Assembly: GCA_030632525.1 (NCBI GenBank)
Contig: DAOVUP010000042.1
Coordinates: forward strand, 1-8,353
Origin: Desulfobacteraceae bacterium
GTDB lineage: Bacteria > Desulfobacterota > DSM-4660 > Desulfatiglandales > Desulfatiglandaceae
Direction: 5' to 3'
DNA length: 8,353 nucleotides
Numbering within the stretch: the first letter of the stretch is position 1; each line of letters starts with the position of its first letter. A program made the translations under genes and the position numbers. Below, one piece after another: positions 1 through 5,312 of this stretch. The notes beneath the pieces were generated by a model that did no database searches, was not told the origin of the DNA, and saw only the letters and a list, made by a program, of their open reading frames with translations.

Positions 1-135
1 ATAGAAAGGCGAGTCGTTCTGGAGGACTCAGCTGCATATTTCGAGGCTCTGCAAGAAGCCCAAAATGGCGATATGGAATCTCTTAAGAAGATTATCACTC
101 AAGCGTTGATAGGTACTTTAACTACTGATGGATAA
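1..135 (+). CDS. 3' end of a probable Fic-family protein (partial)
   Basis: An open frame enters from the left edge and ends at TAA 133-135, giving 44 residues with no start inside the window. The tail contains AAYFEALQEAQNGDMESLKK, which resembles the C-terminal helix of Fic/DOC-family AMP-transferases, where a Y-x-E/A-L-x-x-A-x-x-G-D pattern is common after the Fic domain. The HPFxxGNGR catalytic motif would lie upstream, outside the window, so the family call rests on this short tail alone. The gene ends about 40 bases before the inferred left end of the RIT element, so it belongs to the host flank. It could also be another protein with a similar amphipathic C-terminal helix. Confidence 0.45.
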   Translation: MERRVVLEDSAAYFEALQEAQNGDMESLKKIITQALIGTLTTDG

Positions 136-175
136 CCAGCGTGTGTACTCGGACGCGCGCCGGTAACACGCGGCG

Positions 176-244
176 AACCCCGCGGTAAGATGAAAAGTTA
201 GGCGCAATTAGATCGGTCAAATTGATAAAAATGCATGAAGAAAA
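176..244 (+). repeat. Left terminal inverted repeat of the RIT element
   Basis: Blocks matching the right end: AACCCCGC at 176-183, AGTTAGGCGCAATT at 196-209, TTGATAA at 222-228 and GCATGA at 233-238, with partial identity continuing to about 244. Compared with the right end, this copy carries 12 extra bases (184-195) between the first two blocks and one extra G in AGTTAGG. It is also shorter between the second and third blocks. These differences are typical of a diverged repeat, but they make the exact boundary uncertain. Confidence 0.65.
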
Positions 245-375
245 TTAAAAGAACAAGGACTTATACCAAAAAGCTAAAAATAGTTCAACAAGTAATTGGC
301 ATTCAATTAATGAAAAGGCCAAATAGAACAGACCCGTCCATAGCCCTTCTGAGGCTAGGAAGGGATTACTTGTAG
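235..375 (+). CDS. Hypothetical 46-residue basic protein inside the RIT element
   Basis: The ORF starts at ATG 235 and ends at TAG 373-375. It begins MKKIKRTRTYTKKLK, so the N-terminus is strongly basic, and it ends with a more mixed helix containing NRTDPSIALLRLGRDYL. Its ATG lies in the GCATGA block of the left terminal repeat, and it points towards the 3' end of ritC, stopping 22 bases short of it. There is no convincing Shine-Dalgarno sequence upstream. I do not recognise the family. It may be a small passenger or regulatory protein of the element, a remnant of an older gene, or a chance ORF. Confidence 0.3.
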   Translation: MKKIKRTRTYTKKLKIVQQVIGIQLMKRPNRTDPSIALLRLGRDYL

Positions 376-397
376 AGAAGACTTAAAGAAAAGCTTG

Positions 398-1384
398 CTA
401 CTCTCTTTTAGGCTTATATGGCTGTTGGAAATTCAGATTCAATACTCTTGTACGAATAAGCTCTTTGACATAAAGGACGCTTGGCAGTTTTTCAATAGCT
501 TCTCTGATTTTACCCATTGAAGGATGGATATAGGTTTCGGTACTTCGAGGCGACGAATGGCCCAGAAGGCTTTGAATAACCAAGATATCCACATCGTTAT
601 CATTAAGATGAGAGGCAAAGCTGTGCCGTAGCGTATGACACGTTACATTAAACTGAACATTCAAGGGGGCATACCGTACTATCTTTTTGAGGTTATCCTC
701 CATTGTTCTAATCGCCAGGCGATTTCCCTTTTTTGAAAGAAACAGCGCATCACTTTCCCAACTGCGATAAAAGTGGGGCCGTACTGCCAGATATTGAGTC
801 AATATTTCTTCTAATTCCTTATTCATGTGTAGGGTGCGGGGCTTGTTGCCTTTTCCAATAACAGTGATCTTATGGTTTTTAAAATCGAGGCTATTGATAT
901 CGAGAGCATGGACTTCACCAACCCTGAGGCCTGTTTGGTACATAAGGGCATAGACGGCATAATCTCTAATACCGAGAACGGTCCCGGTATCAATTGACTC
1001 AAATAGTATTTTAATCTTTTCAGGCACTAAGGCATGTGGTCGTTGGCGGTAACCTTGGCGTATTTTCAGAACATCATAAAATGGCAGGTTTTCTGCTGAA
1101 GGAATATTTTTGAGCTTTAGGAAATTCGCATAGCTTCTCAATGTAAAGATTTTGCGGTTAATGGAAGCGCCACAATTTGTACGCTCCTGTTTCAGGTAAT
1201 ATTGAAACCCTATAATAGAAGGGCCGTCGATAGTTTTTACGTTCTTTCTCCGGACAAAGTTTTCAAAAAGAGACAAGTCAACTCGATTGCTTTTAACGGT
1301 TTGGTCGCTGATTTCGTAGATGGTTTTGCGGTAATTGAAGAAATCATTGATGTGATGCATGAAATCCCTGGTTGCTACTGCCAT
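398..1384 (-). CDS. ritC: Tyrosine recombinase, third gene of the RIT trio (RitC)
   Basis: This 328-residue phage-integrase-family recombinase has an N-terminal SAM-like core-binding domain (about 10-100) and a C-terminal catalytic domain (about 115-300). Catalytic residues are visible in order: Arg154 in TGLRVGE, Lys178 in IGKGNK, His250-x-x-Arg253 in CHTLRHSFA, His276 in LLGHSS and the nucleophile Tyr285 in TETYIHP. The chemistry would be cutting and rejoining DNA through a 3'-phosphotyrosine intermediate. The start ATG lies inside the end of ritB (10-bp overlap) and is preceded by GGGAGGG, so translation is probably coupled. A tail of about 30 residues after the catalytic domain, rich in basic residues, makes it the longest of the three. 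In RIT elements the three proteins belong to separate subfamilies and probably act together; the letters follow transcription order. Confidence 0.88.
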   Translation of the reverse strand: MAVATRDFMHHINDFFNYRKTIYEISDQTVKSNRVDLSLFENFVRRKNVKTIDGPSIIGFQYYLKQERTNCGASINRKIFTLRSYANFLKLKNIPSAENLPFYDVLKIRQGYRQRPHALVPEKIKILFESIDTGTVLGIRDYAVYALMYQTGLRVGEVHALDINSLDFKNHKITVIGKGNKPRTLHMNKELEEILTQYLAVRPHFYRSWESDALFLSKKGNRLAIRTMEDNLKKIVRYAPLNVQFNVTCHTLRHSFASHLNDNDVDILVIQSLLGHSSPRSTETYIHPSMGKIREAIEKLPSVLYVKELIRTRVLNLNFQQPYKPKRE

Positions 1385-2280
1385 GACACCCTCCCGGAAG
1401 TTGAGACGTAATTTAACGCCTGTTGTTGGAGTTTATCTGATACGTGGATATAGATAGCTGTTTCGGCGATTGAGGCATGTCCCATCATGGCCTGGATGGC
1501 GGCCAGAGGAACGTTCTGGTGATACATTTCGGTGGCGAATGAATGTCTGAGCACATGAGGAGTCACTCGATCCTCAATGCCGGCTTTACGGGCGTGTTCT
1601 TTGACAATACTCTGAACCCGATCGTTTGAGATGCCCTTATTTTCGGCAACGGGGAAAAGGGGCGCCAGTTTTTTCTTTGGCGACTGTGGGTGGGCCAGAT
1701 AACAGGATAGATGATGGAACAGTCTATCGACGACAAAGAGTGCCCGCTGCTTTTTGTTTTTTCCACGGATGCGAAGCAGGCCGATATTTTTTCCGTGATC
1801 AGGTTCAAAATCTCGGACTCTCAGCCCGGTCAATTCGCTGATCCTGAGACCCAGTGCCCAAAGGAGGGAGACCATCATATAATCTCTTTTTCCAAGCCAT
1901 GTGGTTTGATCAAAGGAGCCAAGCAATTTGAAAGCGTCCTCGGTTGATATCGGCTTTATTTTGCCGCGAATCCTTGGTATCGGGGGGAGTGATTGGGCAG
2001 GGTTCGTGGTGATAACGCCCATTTTAACCAAAAAGGTAAAAAAGCTTTTCAGTGCATATTGGTGGTGTCCGAGCCTGCTGTAACTGATGCCGGTCTGTTT
2101 CAGGAATGTAAGCCATAGAACCAGATGGGTTCCTTCGGCCTTTATCGGATCGAGCTTCAAAGGCTCTTTGGCAAACTCACAAAAGGCCTGGATGCATGAC
2201 GTATAGACCTGAACCGTATCCAGGGCATAGATTCTGACATTCTCAAGTTCTTTACGATATTGATCAATGAGTGCGATCAT
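1375..2280 (-). CDS. ritB: Tyrosine recombinase, second gene of the RIT trio (RitB)
   Basis: This 301-residue recombinase has the usual XerC/D-like two-domain size. The core-binding region spans about 5-95 and the catalytic domain about 110-290. Catalytic residues: Arg146 in ALGLRISEL, Lys174 in IRGKNKK, His242-x-x-Arg245 in PHVLRHSFATEM, His268 in MMGHAS and Tyr277 in AIYIHVS. The start ATG overlaps the ritA stop codon in an ATGA (2277-2280) and follows AGGAG at normal spacing, the classic arrangement for coupled translation. It is clearly distinct in sequence from RitA and RitC, so the trio is not a recent tandem duplication. Confidence 0.88.
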   Translation of the reverse strand: MIALIDQYRKELENVRIYALDTVQVYTSCIQAFCEFAKEPLKLDPIKAEGTHLVLWLTFLKQTGISYSRLGHHQYALKSFFTFLVKMGVITTNPAQSLPPIPRIRGKIKPISTEDAFKLLGSFDQTTWLGKRDYMMVSLLWALGLRISELTGLRVRDFEPDHGKNIGLLRIRGKNKKQRALFVVDRLFHHLSCYLAHPQSPKKKLAPLFPVAENKGISNDRVQSIVKEHARKAGIEDRVTPHVLRHSFATEMYHQNVPLAAIQAMMGHASIAETAIYIHVSDKLQQQALNYVSTSGRVSWQ

Positions 2281-3155
2281 GACGTCTCCTTTTTCATGTA
2301 TGGATGTTGCCGCATGTAAACGGCATATTGATCCGGATTGAGATGTGCGTATTTCAAGGTATTGGAACGTCTTGCGTGTCCCAGAACATGCTGGGTAACA
2401 TCAATGCCGGCCACCTTATTCAGAAGGGTTGCTGCTGTGTGACGGAACAAATGTGCATGCAATTTTTTCTCAATGCCGGTTTGGTCGGCAATTGTTCTAA
2501 AGATATTCTGGAGAGAGCGTTGTGAAATGCGTCGATTTCGTTTGGACAAAAACAACGGCCCGGTTTTTCGTCGGCTCATGTTCAGGTATTTTTGCATCAG
2601 TTCGCAGAGGACATAAGGCATTAGCAGCGTGCGTCTGCGTCGACCTTTTTCATAAATCCATATCAGCCCGCATGTGAGATCGACATCCTGGACATTCAAG
2701 GAAACCAGGGACGATGTGCGCAGGCCGAGCATGCCGAGCAGCATGACGATAGTGAGATTCCGCAATTCAATCAGCGAATCTGTTCGATGGCTTAAGCTTT
2801 TGATAATTTGATTGAATTCACCGATGGTCAGGTACTTTGGGATTGTCCTCTCGATTTTTGGATACGGCAGATCCCTGGCGATATTTTTTGATATCCATTG
2901 ATTTAGAACCAAGAAATGAAAAAACTGCCTGAGGGTCCAGACCCGCGATTTTTTCACGTGTACTGAAGGCAACTTGAAATCTGATACAAAATCGATAAGA
3001 TGGGTGTAGGCAATCGCCCTGGGTGATTTTACTCTTTTGGATTTGATAAATACGTTGAATTCTTTGAGACGGGCGGTCAAAGTTCCTATGGACCGCTCTG
3101 AGAAACAGGCTATTTGGCAATAGCTCAGAAATTGTTCAACATATTGATGAAGCAT
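2277..3155 (-). CDS. ritA: Tyrosine recombinase, first gene of the RIT trio (RitA)
   Basis: This 292-residue tyrosine recombinase is the first gene of the trio. Its core-binding domain covers roughly 1-95 and its catalytic domain 105-285. Catalytic residues: Arg146 in LGLRTSSL, Lys170 in YEKGRRRR, His235-x-x-Arg238 in HAHLFRHTAA, His260 in VLGHARR and Tyr269 in LKYAHL. The run RRRR next to the catalytic Lys is unusual and may tighten DNA contact. The start is well fixed: ATG 3155-3153 follows a perfect GGAGGTG (3167-3161) with 5 bases between. A promoter lies in the right terminal repeat just upstream. Confidence 0.88.
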   Translation of the reverse strand: MLHQYVEQFLSYCQIACFSERSIGTLTARLKEFNVFIKSKRVKSPRAIAYTHLIDFVSDFKLPSVHVKKSRVWTLRQFFHFLVLNQWISKNIARDLPYPKIERTIPKYLTIGEFNQIIKSLSHRTDSLIELRNLTIVMLLGMLGLRTSSLVSLNVQDVDLTCGLIWIYEKGRRRRTLLMPYVLCELMQKYLNMSRRKTGPLFLSKRNRRISQRSLQNIFRTIADQTGIEKKLHAHLFRHTAATLLNKVAGIDVTQHVLGHARRSNTLKYAHLNPDQYAVYMRQHPYMKKETS

Positions 3156-3176
3156 GAAGGCACCTCCGTCAGGAAT

Positions 3177-3240
3177 ATCTCCTCATGCTCCATTATCAAC
3201 TATCTGATTTTACAATGCAAATTACGCTAACTGCGGGGTT
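3177..3240 (-). repeat. Right terminal inverted repeat of the RIT element
   Basis: Read on the minus strand from 3240 inwards: AACCCCGC (3240-3233) directly joined to AGTTAGCGTAATT (3232-3220), then TTGATAA (3199-3193), four bases, GCATGA (3188-3183) and a few further matches. The order and orientation mirror the left end. This copy also carries the predicted ritA promoter, so the recombinase operon would be transcribed from within the element's own end. An imperfect ATCA/TGAT pair with a 6-base spacer (3195-3208) could be part of a recombinase core site, but this is weak. Confidence 0.65.
3192..3220 (-). promoter_or_regulatory. Possible sigma70 promoter of the rit operon
   Basis: On the minus strand, TTGCAT (3220-3215) and GATAAT (3197-3192) are separated by 17 bases, upstream of ritA. 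The -10 box matches five of six consensus bases, the -35 box only three. It lies within the right terminal repeat, so bound recombinase could repress its own operon. Confidence 0.4.
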
Positions 3241-3286
3241 TGTGGGTTATGTGGTTTTCATAATCATCTTTAAGTCTACCAATGTT

Positions 3287-3293
3287 GGAGGTG
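3287..3293 (+). promoter_or_regulatory. Strong Shine-Dalgarno that fixes the selenoprotein start
   Basis: GGAGGTG stands 5 bases before ATG 3299. It makes 3299 the credible start, whereas the TTG at 3383 after the in-frame TGA has no ribosome binding site. This supports reading through the TGA rather than starting after it. Confidence 0.8.
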
Positions 3294-3298
3294 CTCTC

Positions 3299-4273
3299 AT
3301 GACAAAAGCTATAGATAAGAAGAAAAAAGGACATTGGGGACGAAGGGCCCCCTTTTACCTCATCAAGAATTTCAATTGAGCATTGGCTTCCCTGGAAGTC
3401 TTCCAGGATATGATAGACAGGCGAGAAGACCGTGTGCTGAAAGCTTTTACAGGACTGGAAGGTGGTATAGTGGCAAGTGGTTCGACCTGTGGTGTGGTAA
3501 CAGGCGGTGCTTTAGGGCTCGCACTGATTCACGATAATGTGCTGCAAGAGAGAGGAATTGCCGCAGAGGCGGGAGTGCTGTCTCTAATTGGGGAATACAT
3601 CAGATGGTTTGAAGAAAGTTTTGGCTCGTCATTTTGCAGAGAAAGAAGTGGTGTAGATTTTTATACAACTATGGGACAGCTACGCTATTTTTTGCCAGGT
3701 GACAGGGTTGGAAAGTGTTTGTGGCATATTAGAGGCTCAATGAGACACCTGTATACCTATCAGGAGAAAGATTTGCCTGGAATGGATCTGGAGCCGAAGG
3801 AAATGCAGGGTGAACCAATACATTGTGCGAAGGCTGTATTAAGAGGTATAAGAGATCGCACTGGGATAGGTGACCCACTTCTTGAGCGTTTGTCTTTCAT
3901 TTTTGATGGGGGAGTGGGCCTTCAAGGGGGAGTTTGTGGTGCTCTCGCCGGGGCAGTCATGGGCATAAATCTCCTAATGGGAATGAATATTCGTGATACC
4001 AAATATTTTCAAACACTTAAGGCATTTGCCGTTGGTCATATTAATCTGCTCTTAGATAAACCTATTGGAAAACCTGAACCCTTTGGTGTAGGTAAGAATA
4101 TCGTACAAAGATTCAGAGAGGAAGCAAGCGCGACAGAATGCCATACCATTACGGAGAAGGAATTTTCTGACTGGACTGACTTTCAAATGCATATATCCTC
4201 TTCTGATAAATGCACCGGATTGATCGAGTTTGCCACAACTGAGGCATCCAATGCTATCCAAAGATTGATGTAA
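3299..4273 (+). CDS. Putative selenocysteine-containing C_GCAxxG_C_C redox protein, duplicated
   Basis: Read from ATG 3299 with the TGA at 3377-3379 decoded as selenocysteine, the product is 324 residues, probably cytoplasmic (no signal peptide). It is two tandem copies of the C_GCAxxG_C_C (putative redox-active) domain. In copy 1, U27 in FNxALASLE is followed by Cys64 in GSTCGVVTGGALG, Cys113 and Cys140. In copy 2, Cys176 in IHCAKAVL is followed by Cys213 in GGVCGALAGAVMG, Cys281 and Cys305. The interval from first to second redox residue is 37 in both, so the TGA aligns with a conserved Cys. A SECIS-like hairpin follows directly. The exact reaction of this family is unknown; iron-sulfur binding or thiol/selenol redox chemistry is inferred. 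The gene stands alone, about 60 bases from the RIT end. The alternative is a nonsense mutation giving a 26-residue peptide, but the downstream frame stays open and conserved to TAA 4271-4273. Confidence 0.82.
3377..3379 (+). other. In-frame TGA, predicted selenocysteine codon (U27)
   Basis: A single TGA interrupts an otherwise continuous 325-codon frame. Flanking residues are KNFN before and ALASLEVF after, matching the context of Cys176 in the second repeat (CAKAVLRG). Decoding as Sec needs SelA, SelB, SelC and SelD elsewhere in the genome; none is in the window. Confidence 0.78.
3391..3407 (+). promoter_or_regulatory. Candidate bacterial SECIS hairpin
   Basis: CCTGGAA (3391-3397), loop GTC (3398-3400) and TTCCAGG (3401-3407) form a perfect 7-bp stem with a 3-base loop. 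The apical loop begins 18 nt after the TGA and its first base is G followed by U. Known bacterial SECIS elements lie within the coding region just downstream of UGA, with a small loop carrying a G in its first two bases roughly 16-37 nt away, so this fits. The helix also encodes conserved-looking residues LEVFQ, as expected for an element inside a gene. Confidence 0.75.
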
Positions 4274-4608
4274 GAGACTCACAATAGCAATCCTCATAGG
4301 CGTCATAAACAACTTTGCTTTTCCGACCTATGCCCTTGCATGCCCTTTAAGTTTAATTTTATGATGGGGATGTATAGCACACTTTATCCCTACAGAGAGA
4401 GAAAGGCAGGCCTCTGGGATGATGTAAGGGATTGGGGTCGGACCAAGGTAACTCCCTTTAATAATTGTTAATGTGACCAAATAATGGCCTATTTCATACT
4501 TTAGAGTAATGTTTTTGGGGCGAAAAAGAGGCTTTTATGATTAAGGCGGTGCTTTCAAGTTTCTTAGAACGGTGTTTTTACCCTCAAAAAAATATCCTTT
4601 CTTTTCTG
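4274..4608. other. Intergenic stretch without a convincing gene
   Basis: No supported gene lies between the selenoprotein and the hicAB promoter. The frame at 4269-4364 reads KRLTIAILIGVINNFAF and on to PTYALA, which looks like a secretory signal peptide, but it has no start codon and stops soon after. Short ATG frames at 4361-4471 and 4537-4617 have no recognisable product. A perfect 9-base palindrome GGTCGGACC lies at 4436-4444 in a context like remnants of REP-type elements, but I cannot confirm this. I see no strong intrinsic terminator for the upstream gene. Confidence 0.5.
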
Positions 4609-4636
4609 TTGACATGATACTAATATGTGATACTAT
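4609..4636 (+). promoter_or_regulatory. Sigma70-type promoter of hicAB
   Basis: A perfect -35 TTGACA (4609-4614) and a -10 TACTAT (4631-4636) are separated by 16 bases. Transcription would start near 4643, on or next to the hicA start codon, so the message is predicted to be leaderless or nearly so. Confidence 0.7.
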
Positions 4637-4640
4637 ATTA
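4615..4640 (+). promoter_or_regulatory. Repeat symmetry over the hicAB promoter, possible HicB operator
   Basis: TGATACTA occurs twice in direct orientation (4615-4622 and 4628-4635, 13 bases apart), and TAATAT (4621-4626) faces ATATTA (4635-4640) as an inverted repeat. Both cover the -10 box. Type II antitoxins with a ribbon-helix-helix domain usually repress their own promoter by binding such repeats; HicB binding here is an inference. Confidence 0.5.
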
Positions 4641-4642
4641 TC

Positions 4643-4897
4643 TTGAATAAAAAGCAACGGCAGACTTTACAGAAAGTATTTGAAAAACCGGAGCGCTCGG
4701 ATATTTTATGGAATGATATTGAGGGGTTATTTTTAGCTCTTGGCGCTGAAGTAACCGAAGGCAAAGGGTCACGCGTACGGGTGGCGCTCAATGGTGTTCG
4801 TGCTGTTTTTCACCGGCCCCATCCTGAGCGGGTAACAAACAAAGGGGCTGTAAAGTCTGTGCGAAGATTCTTAATGGAATCGGGGGTGAAACCATGA
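4643..4897 (+). CDS. hicA: HicA-family toxin (mRNA interferase type)
   Basis: This 84-residue protein resembles the HicA/YcfA branch found with RHH-type HicB. HicA toxins have a double-stranded-RNA-binding-like fold and block translation, usually by cutting mRNA. Visible family features are KKQRQTLQKVFEKP at the N-terminus, LGAEVTEGKGSRVRVAL (33-49) and AVFHRPHPE (54-62), ending in KGAVKSVRRFLMESGVKP. The catalytic His of the classical GSH motif is replaced by Arg44 (KGSRVRV), so His57 or His60 may take its place in this branch. The start is TTG 4643, chosen because the family N-terminus begins here and no ATG lies nearby. No Shine-Dalgarno precedes it, since the predicted transcript begins at about the same base. 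The stop overlaps hicB by 4 bp. Confidence 0.85.
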   Translation: MNKKQRQTLQKVFEKPERSDILWNDIEGLFLALGAEVTEGKGSRVRVALNGVRAVFHRPHPERVTNKGAVKSVRRFLMESGVKP

Positions 4898-5244
4898 TGG
4901 AATATAAAGGATATTTTGCAAAGGTTGAGTTTGATGATGATGACAACATCTTTCATGGCGAAGTTATCAATTTGAGAGATGTGATTACATTTGAAGGTGA
5001 AACAGTAATAGAGCTTAAGAAGGCTTTTCAAAATTCAGTTGACGATTATCTTGATTTTTGTGCCGAGCGAGGGGAGGACCCCGAAAAGCCTTACTCTGGT
5101 AAGTTTGTTGTACGCGTTGAACCAGAGATTCATAAGAATATTACAGTAGAAGCTCGGAAATCAGGAAAAAGTCTTAATGTTTGGGTTTGTGATGCAATAT
5201 CTAAAGCATTGAAGAACACCACCAAACAAAGGCACGCACCCTGA
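4894..5244 (+). CDS. hicB: HicB-family antitoxin
   Basis: This 116-residue antitoxin has two parts. The N-terminal HicB domain (about 1-66, with HGEVINLRDVITFEG and VDDYLDFCAERGEDPEKP) would bind and neutralise HicA. The C-terminal Arc/MetJ-like ribbon-helix-helix (about 69-107, GKFVVRVEPEIHKNI to NVWVCDAISKAL) would bind DNA. The start ATG 4894 overlaps the hicA TGA in an ATGA and follows a GGGGGTG; ATG 4897 is a one-codon alternative. The toxin-first order is usual for hicAB. The weak or leaderless toxin start beside a good antitoxin ribosome site would favour antitoxin synthesis. Confidence 0.88.
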   Translation: MMEYKGYFAKVEFDDDDNIFHGEVINLRDVITFEGETVIELKKAFQNSVDDYLDFCAERGEDPEKPYSGKFVVRVEPEIHKNITVEARKSGKSLNVWVCDAISKALKNTTKQRHAP

Positions 5245-5246
5245 TC

Positions 5247-5266
5247 CAAAGGCCTGAAGGCTTTTG
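5247..5266. terminator. Hairpin in the hicB / permease convergent gap
   Basis: CAAAGGCC-TGAA-GGCTTTTG forms an 8-bp stem (one G-U pair) with a 4-base loop, 2 bases after the hicB stop. It has no proper U-tract immediately after on the plus strand. It could act as a weak bidirectional terminator or as a 3'-end stabiliser between two convergent genes. A smaller AGGG/CCCT hairpin follows at about 5274-5285. Confidence 0.4.
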
Positions 5267-5312
5267 AATGGAAGAGGGACATCCCTAAGTAAATAAAGCA
5301 AAAAATAGAAAG

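Larger units (their letters stand above)
176..3240 (-). mobile_element. Recombinase-in-trio (RIT) element
   Basis: Three different tyrosine recombinase genes lie in one orientation with overlapping ends (4 bp and 10 bp), which is the defining layout of RIT elements. The trio is bracketed by imperfect inverted repeats. Read inwards from each end, both show the same blocks in the same order: AACCCCGC, then AGTTAG(G)CG(C/T)AATT, then TTGATAA, four bases, GCATGA. I place the ends at the outermost block, so the size is about 3065 bases; the true ends could differ by some tens of bases. Apart from a 46-codon ORF in the left end I see no cargo. All three recombinases are full length and keep their catalytic residues, so the element may still be active. 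I see no clear target-site duplication. Confidence 0.8.

Noticed and set aside
196..205. GTTAGGC looks like the right-hand core of an integron attC site
   Set aside because: There is no matching RYYYAAC partner at proper distance and no IntI; the motif is better explained as part of the RIT terminal inverted repeat, since it recurs inverted at 3227-3232.
344..364. CCCTTC/GAAGGG hairpin between the RIT left end and ritC as an intrinsic terminator
   Set aside because: The stem is short, the loop is 9 bases and no U-tract follows on either strand.
379..389. 11-base perfect inverted match AGACTTAAAGA between 379-389 and 3267-3277
   Set aside because: Its right copy lies outside and its left copy well inside the colinear repeat blocks, so it cannot be the terminal repeat of the same element; an AT-rich chance match is likely.
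3383..4273. A gene starting at TTG 3383 as the whole product
   Set aside because: No ribosome binding site precedes it, it would lack the first conserved redox residue, and the strong GGAGGTG-ATG lies upstream in the same frame, separated only by the TGA.
4436..4444. GGTCGGACC palindrome as a REP or transposon end
   Set aside because: Only one copy is visible in the window and no transposase is near; the resemblance is from memory and cannot be tested here.
4361..4471. 36-codon ATG frame in the intergenic region
   Set aside because: It has no ribosome binding site and no recognisable family; it is most likely a chance frame.
4537..4617. 26-codon ATG frame with an AAGAGG upstream
   Set aside because: It overlaps the hicAB promoter, resembles no known protein and is too short to support.
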